Shown piece after piece: positions 1 to 5,715 of a DNA stretch of 8,116 nucleotides. The notes beneath the pieces are model-generated. The model saw only the letters and a list, made by a program, of their open reading frames with translations, was not told the origin of the DNA and ran no database searches. Source of the stretch: JANLQB01 sp043735935 (GTDB lineage Bacteria > Verrucomicrobiota > Verrucomicrobiia > Chthoniobacterales > Chthoniobacteraceae); contig JAYTDO010000290.1 of the NCBI GenBank assembly GCA_043735935.1, positions 1-8,116 on the forward strand, given 5' to 3'. How positions within the stretch are numbered: the first letter of the stretch is position 1; every line of letters begins with the position of its first letter. Made by a program: the position numbers and the translations under genes.

Positions 1-1
1 T

Positions 2-580
2 CACGTCGATTTACCGCTCCCGACCCTGGCGCCCGGCAGATGGGCTCCGGCATTGAATGCGAATCTGCCCGCGGAAATCCGGATTCTGCGCGCCACGCGC
101 GCATCGCACGGGTTTCACGCGCGCTTTGGCGCTTGCGGCAAGGTCTACACCTACCGGATTTGGAATGCCTCATTCATGCATCCGCTGGAACTCGGCCGCG
201 CCTGGCACATGCCCACCGATCTGGATTTTTCGGTGATCAAGGAATGCGCCGCGATGTTCGTCGGCGAGCACGATTTCGCGGGTTTCGCGGCGAACCGCGG
301 CCATCCGGTTCAAAGCACGGTTCGGAAAATCAGCTCGATCAGGGCCACCCGGCGCGGACCGTCGATCGTGATCCGGTTTCAGGGAACCGGATTTCTCTAC
401 AAGATGGTGCGGATGCTGACGGGCACGATCGTCCGATGCGGGCAGGGAAAGGCGGAACCCACGTTGATCTCGGATCTTCTCGATCGACCGGGTGCCGCCA
501 AGACGAACTGGTCCGCGCCCGCCGACGGCCTTTACCTGACCCGCGTTCTCTATCCTCAGCGTCGCCGCTCGACCACCTGA
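2..580 (+). CDS. truA: tRNA pseudouridine synthase A, C-terminal part (5' end outside window)
   Basis: TruA converts uridines 38-40 in the anticodon stem-loop of many tRNAs to pseudouridine in the cytoplasm. The frame is open from base 2, so the gene begins upstream of the window. The TTG at 53, inside the conserved stretch LNANLPAEIRIL, is not the start. About 192 residues are visible, against roughly 240-270 for the family. The N-terminal part with the catalytic Asp (GRTDAGVH motif) is therefore missing here because of the window edge. Family landmarks in order are FHARFGACGKVYTYRI, the GEHDFAGF segment, RHGP-like RRGPSIVIRFQGTGF, YKMVRMLTGTIVRCGQGK, and the closing APADGLYLTRVLYP. These match E. 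coli TruA in order and spacing. It is the only + strand gene and converges on the Calx-beta gene with 14 bp between the stops. The identification is secure; nothing looks broken. Confidence 0.97.
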   Translation, partial: HVDLPLPTLAPGRWAPALNANLPAEIRILRATRASHGFHARFGACGKVYTYRIWNASFMHPLELGRAWHMPTDLDFSVIKECAAMFVGEHDFAGFAANRGHPVQSTVRKISSIRATRRGPSIVIRFQGTGFLYKMVRMLTGTIVRCGQGKAEPTLISDLLDRPGAAKTNWSAPADGLYLTRVLYPQRRRSTT

Positions 581-584
581 GCGG
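565..584. terminator. Hairpin across the truA stop, possible bidirectional terminator
   Basis: CCGCTC at 565-570 and GAGCGG at 579-584 form a perfect 6-bp stem with an 8-base loop, and a G-T pair can extend it. It lies over the end of truA and 10 bp from the stop of the convergent Calx-beta gene, where a shared terminator would be expected. Neither strand has a T-run after the stem, so intrinsic termination is doubtful. It may only be an RNA 3'-end stabilising hairpin. Confidence 0.3.
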
Positions 585-594
585 TCACCACGCC

Positions 595-1506
595 TTACGG
601 CGCGTCCGTGATCGTGATGGTTTCCTTCTTCTTCAGACCAAGGATCGCGCCGCCCATGGGCGAACTCAGCTTGAAGGTGAACTTACGATCGCCGTTGGTG
701 ACACCGGGTTTATCGGTGATCACGACAGGAACGGTTTTCGATGTCTCACCGTCGGCAAACGTCAGTGTGCCGGACGTCGGAGTGTAGTCGCTTCCATCCG
801 CGGTGCCCGGAGCGGTCTCGTAGTGGACGCTCACCGAACCGGAGCTGTTCAGTGCCCGTTTGACCTGAATATTAATCGTTCCCGCATTCTCCTTGATCGT
901 TTGCGTGAGGGCAGTCAGTTGAATCACCGGTTGTACCGAAATCACGAGATGCGAACCCTGCTCGAAGACGATCGTGTCGGTGACGGTGAATCCGGTCACC
1001 GAGAGGCTCACACCGACGACATCGAACTTGGCCTTACCAATCGAGTTGACCTTGCCCTTCATCGTGACGGACGCGGACGCGTTGATCGGGAACGGAAACC
1101 CAGAAGGCTGAAACGACACGTTCCCGTTGTAGGTCTTATTGATCACCGTGAAAGGTAGCGAACCGCCGGGATTCGAATATGTGCCAGACAGGAAGGACGA
1201 GCCGCCGGATTGAATATCGTCCACCAGCGTCGCGATGTCAGTGCCGTTCGGCACGGCCGCGCCGAGCGCCCCGGTGCCGTGGCAGGTTCCCTCGAGTCGG
1301 TATTTGTATCCACTTGCCGCGGGCAGCAGATTTGATCCGCTATTGACGTGGACTTCCTTGCCGTTGCCGAATTCCTGTCCGGCGAGGTCGACGGTGACGA
1401 CCGGGACGGCCGCGGATACGGCTGCCAAGTGAAGACCGGAAGCGACGGCGACGAGTTGAACGATGCGGACGAAAGCCCGGGTGGAGAAGGAACGCGTTGT
1501 TTTCAT
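595..1506 (-). CDS. Exported protein with a C-terminal Calx-beta domain
   Basis: This is a 303-residue secreted protein of unknown function. Residues 1-33 look like a Sec signal peptide: KTTRSFSTR charged start, hydrophobic core, and cleavage plausible after SAA near residue 33. Residues 36-190 form a beta-rich region that I do not recognise. Residues about 194-301 match a Calx-beta domain, with VHYETAPGTADGSDYTPTSG, then a TLTFADGETSKTVPVVITD strand pair, and the closing ETITITD. Calx-beta domains are extracellular or periplasmic immunoglobulin-like modules that often bind Ca2+. The acidic residues E206, D240, D252, D265 and D273 are placed where such sites occur, but binding is inferred. 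The ATG at 1506 has no Shine-Dalgarno sequence, and I chose it because the signal peptide follows directly. It lies 112 bp downstream of the STN-protein gene on the same strand. I saw no convincing promoter in that gap, only a CATAAT hexamer near 1584-1589 without a good -35. It could be co-transcribed with that gene. Confidence 0.88.
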   Translation of the reverse strand: MKTTRSFSTRAFVRIVQLVAVASGLHLAAVSAAVPVVTVDLAGQEFGNGKEVHVNSGSNLLPAASGYKYRLEGTCHGTGALGAAVPNGTDIATLVDDIQSGGSSFLSGTYSNPGGSLPFTVINKTYNGNVSFQPSGFPFPINASASVTMKGKVNSIGKAKFDVVGVSLSVTGFTVTDTIVFEQGSHLVISVQPVIQLTALTQTIKENAGTINIQVKRALNSSGSVSVHYETAPGTADGSDYTPTSGTLTFADGETSKTVPVVITDKPGVTNGDRKFTFKLSSPMGGAILGLKKKETITITDAP

Positions 1507-1618
1507 AATGATGCTTTTGGGTTTTGGACGATCTACTGGTCGTTTACGGAAGCTTGCTGCTATCGACGCGGGCGGTCAATCGGCATTATGGCCGCGAGCC
1601 CATTCGAATTGCACGGTT

Positions 1619-2209
1619 CTATTGCCCGGCGGGTGGCGCTGCGACGGCGGGTGCCGCGCTAGCCGTGCCGCGAGGCTTCACGACGATGGCGTATTTTTCA
1701 TACGCGAAATCGATATTCGCGACGCTGCCGAGGTAACGCAGCGCTTCGCTGTATGGAATATTCGCCAAGCTCAATGTCACGACGGTCGTCTTGACCAGTT
1801 CGTCGGGAAGCTGGACGACGAAGTTGACCGCGACTTTCCCGTCGGAATTTTTCGTCGCGGCTGTCTTGAGAAAATCCAGCGCACTTCCAAGGTTGGCGTC
1901 GCGAAACTCGACCTTGGGAATGATGAGTTTTTCGAGCTGCTTTTGAAGCGGATTGCCGACGGGGGCTTTCGCCTCCTGGGCTGCAATCATTTTCAAATAC
2001 CCGATCGCAGTCTGGTTTCGCGGATCGGCCTTCACGACTTGGGAGAAGCCTTTCTTGGCGGTATCGATATCGCCGCGCAAATACGCCGCTTGAGCTTGCG
2101 TGAGGACTTCCTGCGCCGTCTCCGCATGGACGCCGACCGCCAGACACAGGGACGCGAGCAAGCCACAGATCGGAAGCTGGAGGGTTCTCATGGGGTTAGA
2201 TTGCTCCAT
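1619..2209 (-). CDS. Exported TPR-plus-STN-like protein of verrucomicrobial type
   Basis: This 196-residue protein probably acts in the periplasm or cell envelope; its exact role is unknown. The N-terminus is a signal peptide (MRTLQLPICGLLASLCLAVGVHA, cut after A29 in the long form). Residues 31-75 resemble a tetratricopeptide repeat (AQAAYLRGDIDTAKKGFSQV, then DPRNQTAIGYL). Residues about 92-180 resemble an STN/secretin short domain: LIIPKVEFRDANLGSALDFL, then VVTLSLANIPYSEALRYL and a closing YAIVVKPRG strand. STN domains normally sit at the N-terminus of secretins or TonB receptors; here there is no secretin barrel. The tail after residue 180 is Ala/Pro-rich. Two starts are possible. The ATG at 2209 has only AT-rich DNA upstream. 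The in-frame ATG at 2191 has GGAG 12 bases before it and gives a more normal signal peptide, so I slightly favour 2191. It begins 34 bp after the GT8-like gene on the same strand. Confidence 0.83.
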   Translation of the reverse strand: MEQSNPMRTLQLPICGLLASLCLAVGVHAETAQEVLTQAQAAYLRGDIDTAKKGFSQVVKADPRNQTAIGYLKMIAAQEAKAPVGNPLQKQLEKLIIPKVEFRDANLGSALDFLKTAATKNSDGKVAVNFVVQLPDELVKTTVVTLSLANIPYSEALRYLGSVANIDFAYEKYAIVVKPRGTASAAPAVAAPPAGQ

Positions 2210-2243
2210 TTTAAAATAAATGAAAGCCCGTCATCAGACCGAT

Positions 2244-3125
2244 TCAAGGCGCCCGGCGCCGGGTTCGTTTCCCGGAAGTCGAGAGAGGATCCAGCGCGGC
2301 GAAATGGCGAAAGCAGGCGAGTTTGTCGCCGCCGTCCCCGTGGTGTTCGTCCGGGTTTTCCCACCACCATTTATACCCGACGCAATGCAGGATTCGCTGA
2401 CGTGCTCGCAGTTCACGATTCTCGACGACGAGTCCGCCTCCCTTTGCCCGACGCACGATTCGCATCGCGCTCGGGCCTCGAAAGTCATGCCACACGCCAT
2501 GCGGCAGGATTTCGTAATCGGCCTCCTTCCCGAGCATGAAGAGGATCGCGTTCAGCAAACCCTGATCGCCAAATCCCGGCAGGCCGAGCGGGTAACCCCG
2601 GTGAGGCGAATACTGCCCGTAGTTCGAAGAGAATGCCCACAATCCGATCACGTCCCAATGACGCTGCACATCAATGCACAACAATCCGCTGTTGATGTCG
2701 CGAGAATGGCGGCCCACCAAATGAGGGCTGTAGACGCGATACTCCTCGCCGTAACAGGTATTCGTCGCATCGCAGCCCGCCACGATCTTTCCCGCCTCAG
2801 CAGAGGTGAAAACGTCGTCCACCCGCGAGACCAGCACGATGTCCGCGTCGATCAAACAAACCGTCCGCGCCCTACCCATGCACTCCGCCATCGCCTGTTG
2901 CTTAGCCTCCCACAGGCCGGGGCAGTGGTAGGGAAAATGCGAAATCGGGCGCAATTCGATCTTCAGCGGATGCCGCTCGATCCACGCGACCTGATCGCCG
3001 CCAAAGTTCCGATGAAACAGGAAGATCGGGAGTTCGGGATGGTAGACGAAAATACTATTCAAGAGCGCCTGGACGGCCTGGAAATACCCGTTGTCGCAAG
3101 TGATCGCGATGGCTCTAGCGTACAT
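2244..3125 (-). CDS. Glycosyltransferase, GT8-like
   Basis: This 293-residue enzyme probably transfers a sugar from a nucleotide-sugar donor, with acceptor unknown. It has a GT-A fold signature. It opens with an AIAITCDNGYFQAVQALLNS strand-helix. The metal-binding DxD is LIDADIVLV (D93, D95). NSGLLCID (145-152) and GDQGLLNAIL (186-195) correspond to the GT8 motifs around acceptor and donor. HCVGYKWWW (247-255) resembles the C-terminal HxxGxxKPW motif of GT8 enzymes, which binds the donor diphosphate. No signal peptide or membrane segment is visible, so it should act in the cytoplasm. The C-terminus is basic (GKRTRRRAP). Its ATG lies inside the 3' end of the GT60-type gene, with an 11-bp overlap, and has no Shine-Dalgarno sequence of its own. 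Translational coupling is therefore likely, and the two enzymes probably work on the same product. The family-level call is good; GT8 versus a nearby nucleotide-diphospho-sugar transferase family is less certain. Confidence 0.85.
   Translation of the reverse strand: MYARAIAITCDNGYFQAVQALLNSIFVYHPELPIFLFHRNFGGDQVAWIERHPLKIELRPISHFPYHCPGLWEAKQQAMAECMGRARTVCLIDADIVLVSRVDDVFTSAEAGKIVAGCDATNTCYGEEYRVYSPHLVGRHSRDINSGLLCIDVQRHWDVIGLWAFSSNYGQYSPHRGYPLGLPGFGDQGLLNAILFMLGKEADYEILPHGVWHDFRGPSAMRIVRRAKGGGLVVENRELRARQRILHCVGYKWWWENPDEHHGDGGDKLACFRHFAALDPLSTSGKRTRRRAP
2248..2263 (-). terminator. GC-rich hairpin/palindrome at the end of the GT8-like gene
   Basis: GGCGC at 2248-2252 and GCGCC at 2256-2260 can pair across a 3-base loop. 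The overlapping 12-mer at 2252-2263 is a perfect palindrome. It lies within the last codons of the GT8-like gene, immediately before its stop, and on the - strand it is followed by TTGAAT rather than a T-run. It could weakly end the glycosyltransferase transcript before the STN-protein gene. It could equally be chance in Arg/Pro/Ala codons. Confidence 0.22.
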
Positions 3126-4380
3126 GGGCTGGGCGATAATTTCGGCGAGTCAGTTTGCGAGTGATGCTCTCCCCCCACCCGCCGCGCTTGCGATGGGGAA
3201 TGAGCGTGTACGTCATCGGCGGGCGGGCGCTCCAGAATCGCACGGGAATCGCACGGAGTTTACCCGCCAAGACCTGCGGGTCCGTCAGGTCGATCCGGAG
3301 CAGTTCCACGCCACATTCGTCATGCAGACCAAAATACCAAAAGGTCGACCGGCGATCCGGGACGAGCGACTTGGTGTCCAGCCAAACCGTTCCCTCCCGC
3401 CTCTCGCACAACGGGCCGGCATCCTCCCAATTCCACAACCGACTCGACGGCGGTTCGAGGCCTTCCAGCGTATTGGCGTGGACGCACTGACGCCGGAAGT
3501 TGATCCCCGCATACGTCTCGTAATCGCGAAGGGAACGCTCGCTCCCCAGCCCATACGGCGCCGGCACCTTCTCAGGCTGCGTGAGCACGGTCATGATGCG
3601 CCGCACGCTTTCACCCTGGTAATCCATCCACAAACGCGGCACCACCTCGCCTGATTCGGGGGTGTGATCGTTCCAGTGCCGGCGTTGGTCCCTTCTGCCA
3701 TAGCTGTGGTAGGCGATGGGGGCGGATGGATGAAACAGGTCGTACCCGTGAGTGTACGCTCGCACCGCAAGGGTGATTTCCTCGCCCGAGAAATAGATCG
3801 TCGGATCATACGGCACCTCTTCGACAAATGCGCCGTGGGCAAAAATAAAATGACCCGAAACAAAACGTGCCCGCGCAGGGCTAAAGCGTTCATTTTCCTC
3901 AAGCCCCCTCGAATTGAAATGCACCACGCCATCGTGATCGAAGTAAGTAAACACCTGCTTGCCGGGCGTCCCCACCATCGGCGCTGCCGCTTCTCCCGCC
4001 CCTTCGTAATGCGGCAGGTACGCGCTGAACAGAGGCTTCGCGCTTTGGACCGAGTCCATCATCCGCATCAGCGTACGGTCCCAGCCCGGCTCAAATCGAT
4101 GATGAGAGTCGATCTGTAGCGTATACGCTTCGCCTTCGTAAAACTCCTGCACGCGGCTCCTGGCCCAGCAAACGCCCTGGCTCGCCGTGTACGGAATGCG
4201 ATGCTGCCTCACCCGCCGATCCTTCAGCACCGGATGTTTCCAGTCCTCCTCGGTCCCTTGATTGCAAAGACCGATCCTCAATCCGTTTGGAAAAGCCGCC
4301 TTCGAAATCAGGTCCGCGATCGTAAACGGCAACTCCGGATCACGGTACGCGGCGATCTGGACGAAAATCTTTCTCTTCAA
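3115..4380 (-). CDS. Glycosyltransferase of the GT60 / Skp1-GlcNAc-transferase type
   Basis: This 421-residue protein resembles the Pfam GlcNAc family (GT60). Its eukaryotic member adds GlcNAc to hydroxyproline of Skp1 in the cytoplasm. Diagnostic segments are the N-terminal KIFVQIAAYRDPEL (4-17), RIGLCNQG (35-42), and the DxD-like metal site in LQIDSHHRFEPGWD (88-101). These are followed by RFVSGHFIFAHGAF (172-185), FSGEEITLAVRAYTHGYDLF (197-216), where the acidic pair is probably catalytic, and AYHSYGR (223-229). After about residue 325 comes a roughly 95-residue beta-rich tail (TVWLDTKSLV, WYFGLHDECGVELLRIDLTD) that I cannot assign. No signal peptide or membrane helix is visible. The start is TTG at 4380: an in-frame stop lies a few codons upstream, no ATG intervenes, and a GGGGGA ribosome binding site sits 9 bases before it. 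It lies 62 bp after the Pro-rich gene and overlaps the GT8-like gene. The donor sugar and acceptor are not known from sequence. Confidence 0.87.
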   Translation of the reverse strand: MKRKIFVQIAAYRDPELPFTIADLISKAAFPNGLRIGLCNQGTEEDWKHPVLKDRRVRQHRIPYTASQGVCWARSRVQEFYEGEAYTLQIDSHHRFEPGWDRTLMRMMDSVQSAKPLFSAYLPHYEGAGEAAAPMVGTPGKQVFTYFDHDGVVHFNSRGLEENERFSPARARFVSGHFIFAHGAFVEEVPYDPTIYFSGEEITLAVRAYTHGYDLFHPSAPIAYHSYGRRDQRRHWNDHTPESGEVVPRLWMDYQGESVRRIMTVLTQPEKVPAPYGLGSERSLRDYETYAGINFRRQCVHANTLEGLEPPSSRLWNWEDAGPLCERREGTVWLDTKSLVPDRRSTFWYFGLHDECGVELLRIDLTDPQVLAGKLRAIPVRFWSARPPMTYTLIPHRKRGGWGESITRKLTRRNYRPAHVR

Positions 4381-4442
4381 CAGGCTTGATCCCCCTATTC
4401 AACTTCGCTCACACCATCCCGCACCATCACACACCAGCTCCG

Positions 4443-4709
4443 TCAGAGCGGCGCCGGCGTCGGGCGAGGCGTGGGCTGGGGCGTTGGGGTCGGCGGGAGC
4501 GTGGGTGCCATCGGCGACTCCGTAGGCACGGGCGACGCCATTCGCGGCCTCAGAAAAGTCTTCCGCGACGGCGACGAAAGAGTCCGACTCGATGGCAGCG
4601 GAGTGGGGGTTGGCCGGGGGGTAGGTGGTGGCGTCCGCGTCGGAGGCGGGGTCGGAGCCATTGGGGATTCCGTGGGGACTGGCGAAGCACATTCTACGAG
4701 AAGCAACAT
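4443..4709 (-). CDS. Small Pro/Thr/Ser-rich protein of two 31-residue repeats
   Basis: This predicted 88-residue protein has no recognised family. It has a short hydrophobic start (MLLLVECA), a first repeat at residues 8-38, a 19-residue Ser/Arg-rich linker, and a second repeat at 58-88 directly before the stop. Each repeat opens with the identical ASPVPTESPMAPT and continues into PTPRPTP-type sequence; 27 of 31 residues match. The two DNA copies differ at 25 third codon positions but only 4 first or second positions, as expected for selected coding DNA. The ATG has an AAGGAAG ribosome binding site 9 bases upstream and a plausible promoter beyond it. The start is too short for a signal peptide, and LVEC is not a valid lipobox, so it appears cytoplasmic. 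The antisense frame from 4471 shares the same third positions and cannot be fully excluded. I prefer this strand for its start, its ribosome binding site and the direction of the neighbours. It precedes two glycosyltransferases and could be their acceptor (inference). Confidence 0.55.
   Translation of the reverse strand: MLLLVECASPVPTESPMAPTPPPTRTPPPTPRPTPTPLPSSRTLSSPSRKTFLRPRMASPVPTESPMAPTLPPTPTPQPTPRPTPAPL
4446..4538 (-). repeat. Direct repeat copy B (93 bp, 31 codons)
   Basis: This is the second copy of the same repeat and ends at the stop codon. Compared with copy A, 25 of 31 codons differ at the third base. Four substitutions at first or second bases give P/L, R/P, P/Q and T/A; all other changes are silent in the - frame. 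Confidence 0.85.
4596..4688 (-). repeat. Direct repeat copy A (93 bp, 31 codons)
   Basis: This is the first copy, in transcription order, of a gap-free duplication encoding ASPVPTESPMAPT plus a Pro/Thr tail. It lies exactly 150 bp (50 codons) from copy B. The Pro/Thr codons alternate freely between synonyms. Confidence 0.85.
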
Positions 4710-4740
4710 AGTATTAATCTTCCTTTGATGAACGCGGGCG

Positions 4741-4769
4741 ACCGTATTTTTCGGCCCGGTGAGGGTCAA
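4741..4769 (-). promoter_or_regulatory. Sigma70-like promoter before the Pro-rich/glycosyltransferase genes
   Basis: On the - strand a TTGACC -35 box (4764-4769) is followed by a 17-base spacer and a TACGGT -10 box (4741-4746). The -35 matches the consensus at 5 of 6 positions. The -10 keeps the key T, A and final T. It falls in the 94-bp gap between the phosphodiesterase gene and the Pro-rich gene and would give a leader of roughly 25 bases that includes the AAGGAAG ribosome binding site. It suggests that the Pro-rich and glycosyltransferase genes form a separate transcription unit. Confidence 0.42.
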
Positions 4770-4803
4770 GCCCGGATTTTTTCCAGCTACCACGCACACT
4801 CGA

Positions 4804-5679
4804 TCATCTGGCAATCGAGTCCGCACGCAGCCGCTCCCGGAGCCATGCCGGACGGTTCGTCGTGATCCCGTCGACCCCGAGAGCGACCAGTTTTTTCGCG
4901 ACGACAGGGTCGTCCACCGTCCATACGAGAAGATCGAGCCCGGCCTCCTTCACCCGCGTGACAAACATGCTATCGAGCGCAAATCGAGAGTCCAGGTCGA
5001 GTCCGTCGAGATGGCCGCGCAGCGCCTGGCCGATCAGATCATCCACCGAGGGAATGAATCCGCCAGTCGCCTTCGTCGGTGAAACGATCCAATACGCCTC
5101 GACCTGCGGCAGTCGGCTCTTCACGGCCGTCATCGTCTCATACGAGAATCCGATGATTGCAAAAGTCTCACGCTTCCGGCTCGAGGCCGCGATCACCCGC
5201 TCAAGCTCCGGCAGGATCTCCGGTCCGCATTTGATTTCCACCAACAGACGTTTCCCCTCCGGGACCGCCGCGATCGCCTCCTCCAGCGTCGGGATACGCT
5301 CGCCACTCCATGCTGTGCCTTTCCACGATCCTGCATCCAGCGCGCAAATCTCCTCCAGGGTCATTGCCGCGACCTTCGCCTTGACCCCGGTGGTCCGGCG
5401 GGTGTCCGCATCGTGAATCACGACGATCCGCCCGTCCTTGGTGAGGTATGCGTCCACCTCGGCGGCATCGGCCTTTTGCACCCACGCCAATCGCAGCGCG
5501 GCCAGCGTATTTTCCGGCGCGTCATACGACGCTCCTCGGTGGGCTACGATCTCGACCGCGCCGAGGCGACCCGGGATGAGTGATGCGATGCAACCAGCGA
5601 CGAGAAGCGGATTCATAGGGATCGAAATTGAAATCGGGAGGCAGGGAAAAGACTGCGAAATTCGACCCGATGTCGCCAT
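4804..5679 (-). CDS. Exported glycerophosphodiester phosphodiesterase
   Basis: The enzyme hydrolyses glycerophosphodiesters (deacylated phospholipids) to sn-glycerol-3-phosphate and an alcohol, using a divalent metal ion. The GDPD TIM-barrel motifs are all present in the 291-residue form: HRGASYDAPENTLAA (47-61) with H47 and R48, the metal ligands E74 and D76 in AAEVDAY, H89-D90 in VVIHD, VEIK (147-150), LVWTVDDP (251-258) and the closing GVDGITTNRPAWL. The last motif has N where D is usual (TDRP). The true start is uncertain. ATG at 5679 gives a 45-residue N-terminal extension. ATG at 5616 (M22) gives a 20-residue hydrophobic leader ending LGA, which looks like a signal peptide but lacks a positive n-region. 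Neither has a Shine-Dalgarno sequence. A VAGC lipobox-like string follows M22 but is too near the start to be convincing. The gene starts 36 bp after the antiporter stop and is probably co-transcribed with it. Confidence 0.93.
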   Translation of the reverse strand: MATSGRISQSFPCLPISISIPMNPLLVAGCIASLIPGRLGAVEIVAHRGASYDAPENTLAALRLAWVQKADAAEVDAYLTKDGRIVVIHDADTRRTTGVKAKVAAMTLEEICALDAGSWKGTAWSGERIPTLEEAIAAVPEGKRLLVEIKCGPEILPELERVIAASSRKRETFAIIGFSYETMTAVKSRLPQVEAYWIVSPTKATGGFIPSVDDLIGQALRGHLDGLDLDSRFALDSMFVTRVKEAGLDLLVWTVDDPVVAKKLVALGVDGITTNRPAWLRERLRADSIAR

Positions 5680-5715
5680 CGTTTTTCGGCAATCCGGAGG
5701 CCCAAAAGCGTCGAG

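Noticed and set aside
40..1158. Long + strand open frame (372 codons) over truA and the Calx-beta gene
   Set aside because: It overlaps two well-supported genes in other frames. Its translation is Arg/His/Gly-rich with no motif, typical of an antisense shadow in GC-rich DNA.
2220..3164. + strand open frame (314 codons) opposite the GT8-like gene
   Set aside because: The - strand carries clear GT8 motifs (DAD, NSG, GDQG, HxxGxK). The + translation is compositionally biased with no domain.
4399..4692. - strand frame of 97 codons over the Pro-rich repeats, with very high GC at third positions
   Set aside because: The high GC3 comes from the middle C of Pro, Thr and Ser codons in the neighbouring frame. 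In this frame the two repeat copies are not conserved as protein.
4471..4728. + strand Gly/Val-rich frame of 85 codons over the same repeats
   Set aside because: It shares third positions with the - frame, so repeat conservation cannot exclude it. However, its GTG start falls inside a repeat copy, it has no convincing ribosome binding site, and it opposes all neighbouring genes. Kept as an alternative only.
4755..4782. GC-rich segment followed by TTTTTT on the + strand, resembling a terminator
   Set aside because: Only a 4-bp CCGG/CCGG or 3-bp GGG/CCC stem can form, and no + strand gene ends there. The same bases fit a - strand promoter better.
5587..5616. Lipobox-like VAGC after the internal start of the phosphodiesterase
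   Set aside because: The Cys is only the ninth residue from that Met, with no positive n-region and too short a hydrophobic stretch for a lipoprotein signal.
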